A DNA stretch of 32,597 bases from Verrucomicrobiota bacterium (lineage in GTDB: Bacteria > Verrucomicrobiota > Verrucomicrobiia > Opitutales > Oceanipulchritudinaceae). The translations under genes were made by a program, and so were the position numbers. The notes under the pieces are model-generated. The model had not been told where the DNA came from and made no database searches. It saw only the letters and a program-made list of their open reading frames with translations. Positions 19,397-28,508 of this stretch are shown one piece after another; positions within the stretch are counted from its first letter, which is position 1, and each line of letters opens with the position of its first letter. The stretch covers positions 1 to 32,597 of the forward strand of contig JAJOKB010000039.1 of the NCBI GenBank assembly GCA_021208135.1, in the 5' to 3' direction.

Positions 19397-20691
19397 CACT
19401 CCTTAACATTTGGAGATTGTTCAAATTCGGCCACGACACCCAGCAAGCGATCCGGGATGGTTGCCACAACATGCACACCGTCATCATCCACTTTTTGTTT
19501 GTTAATGGCTCCGGCATCGTGCAAGCGATTGAGGACATCGTAGCGGTCATGAGGGATTACCAAGTTGCGCATCTGCGAGCGCGCAGAGGTCAACACCTCC
19601 ATGCGCTCCATCAATCTTGGTAAACCGTCACCAGTCACCGCACTTACCGGAAAAATGGAATCGGATACACGCGCCATCCAGGCAGATCTTTCCGGTTCCG
19701 GACACAAATCAATCTTGTTATAAACAGTCAGCACCGTTTTGTTTTCAGCGCCCAATTCCCGCAATACTGCCAACGTGGTTTCCATGTGAGCTTGCGCATC
19801 CGGATTGCTGATATCGACCACATGTAATAGGAAGTCTGCCACGACTGCCTCCTCCAAGGTGGCCTTGAATGCGTCAACCAGTCGGTGGGGTAACCTCCGC
19901 ACAAAGCCCACGGTATCGGTGACCAATAACTTTTGTCCCCTGGGCAGTTGCAATTGCCGGGTGGTAGGGTCAAGTGTCGCGAACAGTTTGTCGGCAGCCA
20001 AAACATTGGCACCGGTCATTTGATTTAATAGCGTGGATTTGCCTGCGTTGGTATAACCTACAATGGCCGCTGTAGGCAGGGGCACCCGCAAGCGTTGTTT
20101 GCGTTGTACCTCGCGGTGCTGAATAACCTCGGCTAACTCTTTTTTCAGTTTGCTGATGCGCTCGCGTACGATGCGTTGATCCAATTCAATCTGCGCCTCA
20201 CCTTCCCCTCTTTGGGTCACTCCACCTCCACCGCGCTGTCTGCTGAGGTGCGTCCAGGCATTTTTCAAACGGGGTAGGGAATATTCGGCACGCGCCAGTT
20301 CAACTTGCAAAATCGCTTCCCGGGTTTGCGCGCGTTCATTGAAAATATCCAGAATCACTTCATGGCGGTCAATGACACAACTCTTGCTGAGCACCTCCCA
20401 GTTGCGCTGCTGGCCGGGACTTAGTTCGGTATCAAACACAATACAATCTGCTTTAACAGCTGCCGCCGCCTCGATCATTTCCTGTGCTTTGCCTTCGCCC
20501 AAAAGAAACTTTGGGCGCGGATCCCTCAGTTTGGCTACCGCTTTACCGACTACTTTGATACCTAAATTGTTTACCAGTTCTTCCAACTCCACCAGTAATT
20601 GATCAATGGTCGTCTCTGATTCGTCAGGATAGCGCACGCCTATCAAGAATGCGCGCTCAACCATTTTGGGTTTTTCTTTAATGTCTATCAT
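19396..20691 (-). CDS. hflX: GTPase HflX
   Basis: Ribosome-associated GTPase that splits stalled or stressed 70S ribosomes. Intact, 431 residues. The N-terminal HflX domain includes KFLLGEGKAQE and DTELSPGQQRNWE, followed by the glycine-rich hinge (RQRGGGGVTQRGEGEAQIE) and a coiled helical linker. The G domain has G1 GYTNAGKS at 212-219, G3 DTVGF, G4 NKID and a G5-like SAVTG. All family hallmarks are present. The start overlaps the kdsA stop by four bases (ATGA) and the stop overlaps the ACP start. The operon link to an acyl carrier cassette is unusual for hflX. Confidence 0.95.
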   Translation of the reverse strand: MIDIKEKPKMVERAFLIGVRYPDESETTIDQLLVELEELVNNLGIKVVGKAVAKLRDPRPKFLLGEGKAQEMIEAAAAVKADCIVFDTELSPGQQRNWEVLSKSCVIDRHEVILDIFNERAQTREAILQVELARAEYSLPRLKNAWTHLSRQRGGGGVTQRGEGEAQIELDQRIVRERISKLKKELAEVIQHREVQRKQRLRVPLPTAAIVGYTNAGKSTLLNQMTGANVLAADKLFATLDPTTRQLQLPRGQKLLVTDTVGFVRRLPHRLVDAFKATLEEAVVADFLLHVVDISNPDAQAHMETTLAVLRELGAENKTVLTVYNKIDLCPEPERSAWMARVSDSIFPVSAVTGDGLPRLMERMEVLTSARSQMRNLVIPHDRYDVLNRLHDAGAINKQKVDDDGVHVVATIPDRLLGVVAEFEQSPNVKE

Positions 20692-21518
20692 GCCTCGCTG
20701 CTACCGGATCCAGTCGCTTTCCAAATGGCAACCAGTTTGTGCAATACTTTGGACAAGTCTCCCAGTGGAATCTGATTGGGACCGTCTGACCAAGCCCGAT
20801 CTGGATCCGGATGCGTTTCAATAAATACCCCACTGGCACCTGCTGCTACCGCAGCATAAGCCAGAGTCGGCGCAAATTGCCTTTGACCGCTGGTGGTGCC
20901 ATTGCCCGCCCCTGGTTGTTGCACGCTGTGTGTGGCATCCATGATCACTGGATGTCCCCATTGGCGCATGATTGGGAAACTGCGCATGTCCACAACGAGG
21001 TTTTGATAGCCGAAGGTCGTGCCGCGCTCAGTTTGCCATATCTCAATGGCTCCGCTACCCTCTAGCTTATCAATAACATAGCGCATCTCTTGCGGTGAAA
21101 GGAATTGACCCTTCTTGACGTTGACACATTTGCCTGTCGCTGCCGCTGCAGCCAGTAAATCCGTTTGCCGACACAAAAATGCCGGCACTTGCAGTACATC
21201 GACTACCTGACCAGCCAATTCAGCTTCACCCGGACTGTGAAAGTCTGTCAGAACACGAAAGCCAAATGTATCGCGCACTTTTCGCAGAATGCGCAGTCCT
21301 TCCTCTATGCCTGGTCCGCGTTTTGAGGATAACGAGGTGCGGTTGGCTTTGTCATAGGATCCTTTGAAAACAAAGTTCACTTCAGGAATTTCCCGCTGCA
21401 AACCGGCGAGCACTTCAGCCACCGCAAAACTCAGTTCCTCTGTTTCCAGAGAACATGGACCGGCAATCAACAACAGCTTTTTGGGATCATAAATCTGCAT
21501 AAAACCTGTCATCATCAC
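20688..21518 (-). CDS. kdsA: 3-deoxy-8-phosphooctulonate (KDO-8-P) synthase
   Basis: Condenses arabinose-5-phosphate with phosphoenolpyruvate in KDO synthesis for lipopolysaccharide. Intact, 276 residues from the first of several in-frame ATGs at 21518. Motifs: LLIAGPCSLE, GSYDKANRTS, KKGQFLSPQEM, ERGTTFGYQNLVVDMRSFP, MDATHSVQQPG and IETHPDPD. The Cys in AGPC, with the later His, Glu and Asp, matches the metal-dependent class of KdsA (as in Aquifex); E. coli has Asn at the Cys position. It heads the minus-strand operon and shows that the organism makes a KDO-bearing outer membrane. Confidence 0.94.
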   Translation of the reverse strand: MMMTGFMQIYDPKKLLLIAGPCSLETEELSFAVAEVLAGLQREIPEVNFVFKGSYDKANRTSLSSKRGPGIEEGLRILRKVRDTFGFRVLTDFHSPGEAELAGQVVDVLQVPAFLCRQTDLLAAAAATGKCVNVKKGQFLSPQEMRYVIDKLEGSGAIEIWQTERGTTFGYQNLVVDMRSFPIMRQWGHPVIMDATHSVQQPGAGNGTTSGQRQFAPTLAYAAVAAGASGVFIETHPDPDRAWSDGPNQIPLGDLSKVLHKLVAIWKATGSGSSEA

Positions 21519-21578
21519 GCATCTTGTCCATTTGGCAACCCTGAGCTGACGCAGCGCATTTTTTACTTTATCAGTATG

Positions 21579-21599
21579 TAGCGGTGGTTTCCACCGCTA
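21579..21599. repeat. Perfect 9-bp inverted repeat between kdsA and znuA
   Basis: TAGCGGTGG-TTT-CCACCGCTA lies in the 226-base divergent intergenic region, 61 bases upstream of the kdsA start. There is no T run after it, so it is more likely an operator or leader hairpin than a terminator. It does not match the Zur consensus I know. The rest of the region shows no convincing promoter. Confidence 0.55.
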
Positions 21600-21744
21600 T
21601 ATTTGCTATCAATAAAAAGTTCCGCGCTGGCAAAGCCCGAAAACGCTGGAGCATCGGCAGAGCAGCTTGGCAGATTTATCGCAGGTAGGCTGTCATTATT
21701 GAAAACCTCTTGCAATAGGCAATGGATTGGATTTGCTGGTGAGA

Positions 21745-22598
21745 ATGCAAAAAGTCTGGTTACGTTAATTGTTATGTGGATGGTGCCACCGCAGTGTGGG
21801 GTGGTCAACCTCTGCGCGTTCAGGTGAGTGTGCCACCGCAAGTCGAGTGGATGGTTGCTGTCGGCGGAGAGCACGTTGTGGTCGAGGCATTTTTGGATCA
21901 AGGGCAACCCTGTGGCGATTTTAATCCTTTGCCCAGTCAGATGCGTCGCTTGGCCCATACTGATTTGTTTTTCCTGGTAGGGGCGATTTATGAAAGTGCA
22001 TTGGTGCCAAAACTGGAAGGCAGTTTTCCCAAAGTCGCCATTATTCCAGCGCCGGAAGGTTTTGATTACACGGCTATTCAGGCCTGTTGTGCCCAGCATG
22101 CGCATGATCCTCATTTGTGGCTGAATCCGGATTACGCCCGGGCTCAGTTGCAGGTAATGGTGACTGCCCTCAGTGCAGCCATGCCCGAGCACAGTGAAAC
22201 TTTTGCTGCCCGTGCGCATGAATATGAAATCAGTATGCAGCGCACGTTGACCCAAATCAGAGCGCAGCTTGAGGAGTTTCAAGGGCGCAGCTTTTTTTGT
22301 CTATCATCCTGCCTTCAGTAGTTTTGCGCAGTACTTTGGTTTGCATCAAGTTGCAGTCGAGCAGCACGGTAACGAACCCTCGCCCAGGCAAATGCGCCGG
22401 TTGATACAGCAAGCGCGTGCGGCCGGAGTTTCGGCTATTTTCATTCAACCTGACGAACCCGTTGCCAGTGTCAGACAGATTGCTGATGCGATTGGTGCGC
22501 GTGTGGTCGAACTGGATGCGTTGCGCCCTGATTGGTTGAGTAATCTTGAATATATGGCAACAGCTCTGGCAGCGTCTTTTGGTGGCTCCGCTTTATGA
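21745..22598 (+). CDS. znuA: Periplasmic metal-binding protein, ZnuA-like (frame-broken)
   Basis: Solute-binding component of a zinc/manganese ABC importer (cluster A-I). The probable start is ATG 21745 with a signal peptide (MQKVWLR, then LIVMWMV in the next frame), which needs one frame correction near 21765-21795. The body reads VSVPPQVEWMVAVGGEHVVVE, the second metal region HAHDPHLWLNPDYARAQL, then after a break at the seven-T run 22290-22296, FFVYHPAFSSFAQYFGL with the third His. The usual first ligand (PHxYEP) is replaced by CGDFNPLPSQM, so a His is missing. The His-rich loop common in ZnuA is also absent. The stop overlaps znuC by four bases. Confidence 0.82.
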
Positions 22599-23266
22599 CT
22601 AACGACGCCGTCCGTGTAGAAGGGCTCAGTTTCTCTTACGGTAGAACACCGGTTTTGAGGGATGTATCCTTGTCGATTCAGCGCGGTTGCATTGCCTGTT
22701 TTACCGGACCCAATGGAGGGGGTAAGTCGACGCTGTTGCGCTTGATATTGGGACTTTTAAAACCACAAGCCGGTCAGATCTCAGTATTAGGCACAACTCC
22801 TGAAGCGGCCTCAATGCGCATTGGATATATGCCGCAACAGGTTCAATTTGATCCCAGGTTTCCGATAACAGTCATGCAAATTGTGCTGATGGGCAGGCTG
22901 CGTGGCAACCGCCCAGGTTTTTACAGCAGGCAGGATCGGTTCATAGCGAGTACCTGCTTGGAGGAAGTGGATTTAGCAAATTTCGCCAACACGCCCTTTT
23001 CGCATTTATCCGGTGGTCAAAAGCAACGAGTTCTGATCGCCCGCGCACTGGCAGTGCAGCCGGAGATGCTGTTGCTCGATGAACCCACTGCGATGGTTGA
23101 TAATCATATTGAAGCCCGATTGTTGGAACAATTGCGAACTTTGCATGCGCGGATGACCATAGTGTTGGTTTCGCATGACATGCACTTTTTGCAACAATTG
23201 GTCCAAGTTGGTTTCCACGTGAACGGAACCGTTCAACCCGCCCAACAAGGTTGCTGTCATGGGTGA
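22595..23266 (+). CDS. znuC: Metal ABC transporter ATP-binding protein
   Basis: Cytoplasmic ATPase that drives zinc or manganese import, 223 residues, intact. Walker A GPNGGGKST, Q-loop YMPQQVQFD, signature LSGGQKQR, Walker B MLLLDEPT and switch His in VLVSHDMHFL are all present and typical of ZnuC/MntB-type proteins. The C-terminus is short and Cys/His-bearing (QQGCCHG). It overlaps znuA by four bases and znuB by eight, so the three form one coupled transcript. Confidence 0.92.
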   Translation: MTNDAVRVEGLSFSYGRTPVLRDVSLSIQRGCIACFTGPNGGGKSTLLRLILGLLKPQAGQISVLGTTPEAASMRIGYMPQQVQFDPRFPITVMQIVLMGRLRGNRPGFYSRQDRFIASTCLEEVDLANFANTPFSHLSGGQKQRVLIARALAVQPEMLLLDEPTAMVDNHIEARLLEQLRTLHARMTIVLVSHDMHFLQQLVQVGFHVNGTVQPAQQGCCHG

Positions 23267-24131
23267 TTTTTTCAGAGCAGTCATCGATCCAGATCTGGTC
23301 TTTTTGCGCTACGCCTTGATTATGGCAGTTTTGGCTTCAGTGGCCTTCGGCGTGGTGGGCACGTTTGTGGTTGCCCGCCGGATCAGTTACATTGCGGGCG
23401 CGATTGCCCACGCCATTCTCGGAGGTATCGGCCTGGCTGTTTACCTAAATCGAGTCCATGGTTGGTTATGGTTGGAGCCACTGCACGGAGCTTTGTTGGC
23501 CGCTATTGCCTCAGCCTTGATCATGGCTTGGGTGCGTTGGCTGGGAACTGAACGCGAGGACAGCGTTATTGGTGCAATCTGGTCAGTTGGGATGGCCGTG
23601 GGATTACTGTTTCTGGCGCTTTCTCCGGGCTATTCAAATCCCACTGGTTATTTGTTTGGCAATATTCTGTTGATTTCCAAAGCAGACTTGTGGCTGGTTT
23701 TCCTGCTGGACATCATCGTATTGACCGTCGCTCTCTTGTTCTATCCGCAATTACAGGCAGTTTGTTTCGATGAGGAAGGCGCACGTTTGCGCGGAGTGGC
23801 AACGCACGCTTTTTACGCGCTTTTATTGTGCCTGACGGGAGTCACTATCGTTTTGCTAGTCTCCGTTGTCGGCATTGTTTTGGTCGTGGCCTTGCTGACA
23901 CTGCCTGCGGCGATCGCAGGGCAATTCGCCAGCACTTTTGGCCGGATGATGGCGGGTTCTTGCCTGCTGTGTTTAACCTTCAGCATCGGTGGACTCGGAC
24001 TGAGTTACAATTTGGACTGGCCTACCGGTCCCGCCATTATATTGCTGGCGGGTTCGGTATATCTGGTGGTTTTCCTTGGCAGAAGAATTGCCAACAGCTT
24101 ATTTGCGCTCAAACGCAGCGTCAAAAGCTAG
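23259..24131 (+). CDS. znuB: Metal ABC transporter permease
   Basis: Integral inner-membrane subunit of the ABC-3 family, 290 residues, intact. About eight or nine hydrophobic segments are visible. The family pattern is clear: [53 protein letters not shown] and [17 protein letters not shown]. It completes ZnuA-C-B. The last 33 bases overlap the end of the convergent isomerase/epimerase-like gene on the other strand. Zinc is the likeliest substrate, but manganese cannot be excluded from sequence. Confidence 0.92.
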   Translation: MGDFFRAVIDPDLVFLRYALIMAVLASVAFGVVGTFVVARRISYIAGAIAHAILGGIGLAVYLNRVHGWLWLEPLHGALLAAIASALIMAWVRWLGTEREDSVIGAIWSVGMAVGLLFLALSPGYSNPTGYLFGNILLISKADLWLVFLLDIIVLTVALLFYPQLQAVCFDEEGARLRGVATHAFYALLLCLTGVTIVLLVSVVGIVLVVALLTLPAAIAGQFASTFGRMMAGSCLLCLTFSIGGLGLSYNLDWPTGPAIILLAGSVYLVVFLGRRIANSLFALKRSVKS

Positions 24132-25133
24132 TTTGTTGCCTGGGAAGTCGATATCGCGTACAAATGCGCACGCTTCGGCTGCACCGTAAAAACGTTCCAT
24201 GCGAATATCTTCCCATTCCACTGAGAGAGGACCGGCGTAGCCAATATCATTCAGGGCGACGATGATGTCTTCGAAGGCAATGTCTCCATGTCCCGGACTA
24301 CGGAAATCCCAAAATCTACGCGGATCTCCAAAAGACGTATGCCCACCAAAAACTCCAACAGTCCCATCGCCATGATCCCACCAGACATCCTTGATGTGAA
24401 CGTGATAGATACGCTTGGCGAAGCAGCGGATGAATTTGACGTAATCAACGCCTTGGTAACCCAGGTGGGATGGATCGTAGTTAAAGCCAAATCGTTTATG
24501 TCCCTTGAGTGCTTCCAAGGCCCGTTCGCAACTGGCAATATCGAAGGCGATTTCGGTAGGATGTACCTCCAGGGCGAAATTGACATCAACCTTGTCGTAG
24601 GCATCCAATATGGGTTTCCAGCGTTTGGCAAAGTCGGCAAAACCTTTGTCTATGAAGGCCTGCGAGGTGGGTGGGAATGCGTAGAGCGCATGCCAAATAG
24701 AAGAACCGGTGAAGCCATTGACAACCGCAGGGAGCGGCGAGCCACCCAATGAAGCGGGGCGAGCGTCCATGAAAGCGCGGCAGGCTTTGCCAGTGCGGAT
24801 CATTTCCTTGGCAGCGCGCTGCCGAACGCCTTCGGGGTCACCATCACCCCAAACGTATTCCGGCAATATCGCCTTGTGACGTTCGTCTATCAGATCACAG
24901 ACAGCCTGTCCGACCAGGTGGTTGGATAAAGCGTAGCAATTCAATCCGTGATCGGCGAGTAGCTCCCAGACTTCGTTTAAGTATTTTTTGCTGCCGGCTT
25001 TAGCCACCTCAAAATGGTCGCCCCAACACGCCAGTTCAACACCGTCATATCCAAGTTCTGCAATACGCGGAACAAGTTCGGTAATGGGTAGATCGGCCCA
25101 TTGGCCGGTGAAAAGCGTGACAGGACGAGACAT
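24099..25133 (-). CDS. Sugar phosphate isomerase/epimerase-like TIM-barrel protein
   Basis: Xylose-isomerase-like TIM barrel, 344 residues, intact. Start ATG 25133 is chosen because the sequence then begins with strand one ([14 protein letters not shown]); the frame is open to 25190. Likely metal ligands are in [30 protein letters not shown] and SVEWED, at the ends of barrel strands. Members interconvert or dehydrate sugars and inositols (IolE/IolH-like), and the exact reaction cannot be told. It has no signal peptide, so it is cytoplasmic. It lies 20 bases after the DUF3016 gene and overlaps the end of znuB. Confidence 0.85.
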   Translation of the reverse strand: MSRPVTLFTGQWADLPITELVPRIAELGYDGVELACWGDHFEVAKAGSKKYLNEVWELLADHGLNCYALSNHLVGQAVCDLIDERHKAILPEYVWGDGDPEGVRQRAAKEMIRTGKACRAFMDARPASLGGSPLPAVVNGFTGSSIWHALYAFPPTSQAFIDKGFADFAKRWKPILDAYDKVDVNFALEVHPTEIAFDIASCERALEALKGHKRFGFNYDPSHLGYQGVDYVKFIRCFAKRIYHVHIKDVWWDHGDGTVGVFGGHTSFGDPRRFWDFRSPGHGDIAFEDIIVALNDIGYAGPLSVEWEDIRMERFYGAAEACAFVRDIDFPGNKLAFDAAFERK

Positions 25134-25153
25134 AGTTGTGCTTTCTTTGGGAG

Positions 25154-25674
25154 TTACAAGGTCAAGGGTCTGAAGGTATCCCGTATCCACCGGGACAGCA
25201 TCGCAAACTCATAATGGAACGGATCGTTGCGGAAGAAACCGTGTATACCAAAATTAAAAGCGAGGTCAACGAGATGTTTTTCTCCTTCTTTGACCACCTC
25301 ACCATCGGCATCGGTCAGAGCGTAAGTGAATTTCATGCGGGGTGGATAAATAGATTCAACGTACCGTATATCCGCGTGATGCCGGTTGCGCCAGGGTTGA
25401 ATCTCGCCAGCCATGTCGATGTTGGTAATGACCAGGTGGAGTTGATGTCCTTCAGGAATCCACCGTTCCGAGGTCCGCACCAACTGGCGGTCAAACTCTC
25501 TGGAAAAAGACATTGGCTGTTCGCTCAGGATTCAGGCCATCGATACTGAAATCAGAAAAAGTTGCGAGGTTCCTGCAACTCAAAGGTGATGGCTTGGGCA
25601 CTGGCCGATAAGGTGAGGACGAGTCCGGCTAGCATAGAACCGGTGATCATTAGCAGTTTGATTATGGATTTCAT
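25154..25674 (-). CDS. DUF3016 domain-containing exported protein (frame-broken)
   Basis: Small periplasmic protein of unknown function. ATG 25674 follows a strong ribosome binding site and opens a signal peptide ([19 protein letters not shown], then LTLSASAQA). Two one-base breaks lie in T runs on the coding strand (near 25557 and 25507); removing one T from each gives [19 protein letters not shown] joined to [19 protein letters not shown]. The remainder has the DUF3016 pattern: [53 protein letters not shown]. Corrected length is 172 residues, normal for the family. Confidence 0.8.
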
Positions 25675-25680
25675 GATAGT

Positions 25681-25687
25681 ACCTCCT
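25681..25687 (-). promoter_or_regulatory. Strong ribosome binding site of the DUF3016 gene
   Basis: AGGAGGT on the minus strand, six bases before ATG 25674, is an almost perfect anti-SD match. It fixes the start codon, which would otherwise be obscured by the frame breaks downstream. Most other genes here have weak or no such site. Confidence 0.85.
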
Positions 25688-25721
25688 GACTAAATAAACA
25701 GCACATTTGCGGTTTTGTCGC

Positions 25722-25783
25722 ATCCTTGAGTACGATTCACCGTGTGTTCAGTGTTGCGCTGAGTGAGGCAATACTCAAAGGAT
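25722..25783 (+). promoter_or_regulatory. Stem-loop overlapping the lysS ribosome binding site
   Basis: ATCCTTGAGTA (25722-25732) pairs with TACTCAAAGGAT (25772-25783) over 11 base pairs with one bulged A. The 39-base loop has a further TCAG/CTGA and TCAC/GTGA stem. The AAGGA at 25778-25782, ten bases before ATG 25793, is buried in the stem. It could restrict lysS translation, if the transcript starts upstream of it. Confidence 0.45.
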
Positions 25784-25792
25784 AGTCGCATC

Positions 25793-27263
25793 ATGGATTT
25801 ATCAGGCATAGAAACCTCCGATCAATTCGCCGTTCGCAAGGCAAAGTTGGCTGACATGCGCAGCACCGGGCTCGATCCGTTCGCGCAGAACTGGGAACAG
25901 TCACACACCTCCGCACAGGCCATCAACAACTTTGAGGATAGTGCGACGGAACAACCTGTTATCAAGGCGGCGGGTCGTCTGGTAGCTATCCGGGTGATGG
26001 GCAAAGCGAGCTTCGCTAGAATTTTAGATCGTGATGGTACGCTACAACTGTATGTGACTCGGGATGCCTTGGGTGAAGAAGGCTATCACTTTTTTCAAAA
26101 AGAAAATGGATTTGGGTGATATTGTTCGGAGTGGCGGGAACTTTTGTTTTCGCACCAAGGCAGGCGAGGTCACCCTGAATGTCACTGAGTTGCAAATTGT
26201 AAGCAAGGCGCTCAGACCATTGCCTGAGAAGTGGCACGGTTTGCAGGATGATGATTTGAAGTACCGGCAACGCTATCTGGATTTGATTAGCAGTGAAGAA
26301 ACGCGCAAACACTTTAAAATGCGCAGTGCCATCATTTCGTGTATTCGCCGGTATCTCGACCAGCAGGATTTTATGGAGGTTGAAACTCCCATCCTGCAGG
26401 CGGAAGCCGGCGGTGCTGCTGCCCGGCCATTCACTACCCACTTTAATGCGCTCAACTGTCAATTTTACCTGCGCATTGCCCTGGAGCTTTACCTGAAGCG
26501 TCTTTTGGTGGGCGGATTTGACCGGGTGTATGAAATCGGTCGCAATTTCCGCAATGAAGGTATTTCCAGGCGTCACAATCCGGAGTTTACCATGCTTGAA
26601 GTGTATCAGGCCTACTCTGATTACCGGGGCATGATGAAGTTAATCCGTGGTATGGTTCACGCCATTTGCAATGAGGTACTTGGCACAACCGAAATCACCC
26701 GCTATGACGGTCAGGTCATTCAGCTGGGTGGTGAATGGCGTGAGGCGCGTTACAAGGATTTGATCATCGCCGAGACCGGAGATGCAGACTGGTTCCAGCG
26801 CTCCAAGGAGGCTAAACTATCCTGGTGCCACAACGCTGGTATTGAAGTGGATCCGTCGCGCGAGGATTTTGAGGTCACCAATGCGATTTTTGAGAAGCGC
26901 ATTGAGCCGACCCTCATTCAACCCACTTTTGTTACTCACTTACCCAGGCAATTGATCCCTCTGGCAAAGATTTCCCCGGAGGATCCGGACACCATTGAGG
27001 TATTTGAATTGTGCATCAATGGTCAGGAAATTGCCCCCGCCTACAGTGAGCAGAACGATCCGTTGTTGCAGCGCGAACAGTTGCAGATTCAGGCAGGTGA
27101 AGAGGTGCAAAAAATCGATGAGGAATTCCTGTTGGCTCTGGAACATGGTATGCCACCAGCCGGTGGCATGGGCGTTGGGATCGATCGGTTGGTTATTCTG
27201 CTTACTGGTGTTGCCAGTATTCGTGATATCATTTTGTTTCCTGCCTTGAAGCCTCAGGGTTGA
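25793..27263 (+). CDS. lysS: Lysyl-tRNA synthetase, class II
   Basis: Charges tRNA-Lys with lysine. ATG 25793 is preceded by AAGGA at ten bases. The N-terminal OB-fold anticodon-binding domain (AAGRLVAIRVMGKASFARILD) leads to a class II core: motif 1 around FMEVETPILQAEAGGAAARPF, motif 2 FDRVYEIGRNFRNEGISRRHNPEFTML, motif 3 MGVGIDRLVILLTG. The frame breaks at the cacttttttc run (about 26089-26095). Removing one T gives HFFKKKMDLGD and 489 residues, the normal length. A stem-loop covers the ribosome binding site. The LolC/E-type gene follows 13 bases later. Confidence 0.94.
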
Positions 27264-27276
27264 GAAAGACTCCTGA

Positions 27277-28508
27277 ATGCCCTGGTACCTTTATCTGGCT
27301 TGGCGGCAGTTGTTCCCGACAGGGACAAAGTTTCCGCCCTTTGCTATGCTTTCCATACTTGCTTTGGCGTTTGGAGTGGCCTTGGTGCTGGTAGTACAGA
27401 GTGTTATGAGCGGGTTTGGCCAGATTCACCGCGAGAAAATTGTAGCCACTTCCGGCCATCTGGAAATCACCGCTTTCGGTGCGCCTTTCTCCGATCATCA
27501 GATTTGGTTAGAGCGTTTGGAGTCCGTACCCGGAATCGCTGCTGCGGCTCCTTATGCAACTGGCGTTGTCATGTTGCAGTTTGCCCGTACTCCGGTTTTT
27601 CCCATCATACGAGGGTTGCCTCCGACTGGACCGGAGCCTGTGCCATTGGAGAATTTACTGATTGTGGGGAGTCGGGATGATTTGGATGACGACAGTCTTT
27701 TCGTTTCGGTGTCCTTGGCGAATCAACTGGGATTATTCGTTGGCGCTGTTGTCGAGGTTCTGTCGCCTGTCGCACTTGAAGCACTCAGACAGGATGAAGT
27801 TTTTTGCCGAGAGAATTGCGCGTAGCGGGTATTTTTGAGACTGGCTGGAATCGATTCGATACTAATGTTGTCATCACTACCCTGCGAACCATGCAGGATT
27901 TATATGATCTGGATGATGCCGTCCATGGGATCACGGTCAGTGTGCTGGATGGGGTGGATGAGTTTGTTGTAGCGCAAACAATTCGTTCCTGGGGTGATTT
28001 GAATAAGCGTGTCTTAACTTGGGAAGAGCAGTGGTCAGACTTTTTTATGGGTGCTCGACCTGGAGAAGAATCTAATTCTTTTATTACGCTGTTTGTCATT
28101 CTGGCTATATCCATTGCCATTGGGGTGATCTTCTACTTAAGCATCTGCGCAAAACTCGCGAAATCGGCCTGATTGCCGCATTGGGGGGCGGGGGTAGGGG
28201 AATTCTCCTGGCCTACGGATTGTCAGAGTTTAATCATTGGAATCATTGGTTTGCCGCTCGGCTTTGGTCTCGGAGTGTTGGTACTTGCCTTTCGCAATCC
28301 CATTCTTTTCGCGCTATCTGCTGTCACTGGTACCCGTGACACATTGATTAAGTATTATGAGTTTGCGCAACTGCCCGTCGCCTACACACCATCCAATTTC
28401 CTGGTTATAGGTACCTTTACTCTGGTTTGGGTTATGGGCGCCGGCCTGGTTCCCGCTTGGATCGCTGCCAGACTCAACCCAGCCGAAGCCATACGTTCCG
28501 ATGTCTGA
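27277..28508 (+). CDS. LolC/LolE-type ABC transporter permease (frame-broken)
   Basis: Inner-membrane part of the lipoprotein-releasing complex that passes lipoproteins to the outer-membrane route. One N-terminal membrane helix (FAMLSILALAFGVALVLVV), a large MacB-like periplasmic domain (SGHLEITAFGAPFSD, RVAGIFETGWNRFDTNVVI) and three C-terminal helices around the FtsX motif (KTREIGLIAALG, IIGLPLGFGLGVLVLAF, PAEAIRSDV). The frame breaks at the T run near 27800, near 28135-28142 and near 28220. Correction gives about 410 residues, normal for LolC/E. It overlaps lolD by eight bases. A single permease gene suggests a LolF-like homodimer or a partner elsewhere. Confidence 0.86.

Noticed and set aside
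21563-22282. 239-residue minus-strand frame opposite znuA
   Set aside because: The opposite strand encodes a recognisable ZnuA with HDPHLWL and YHPAF motifs; the antisense product shows no domain.
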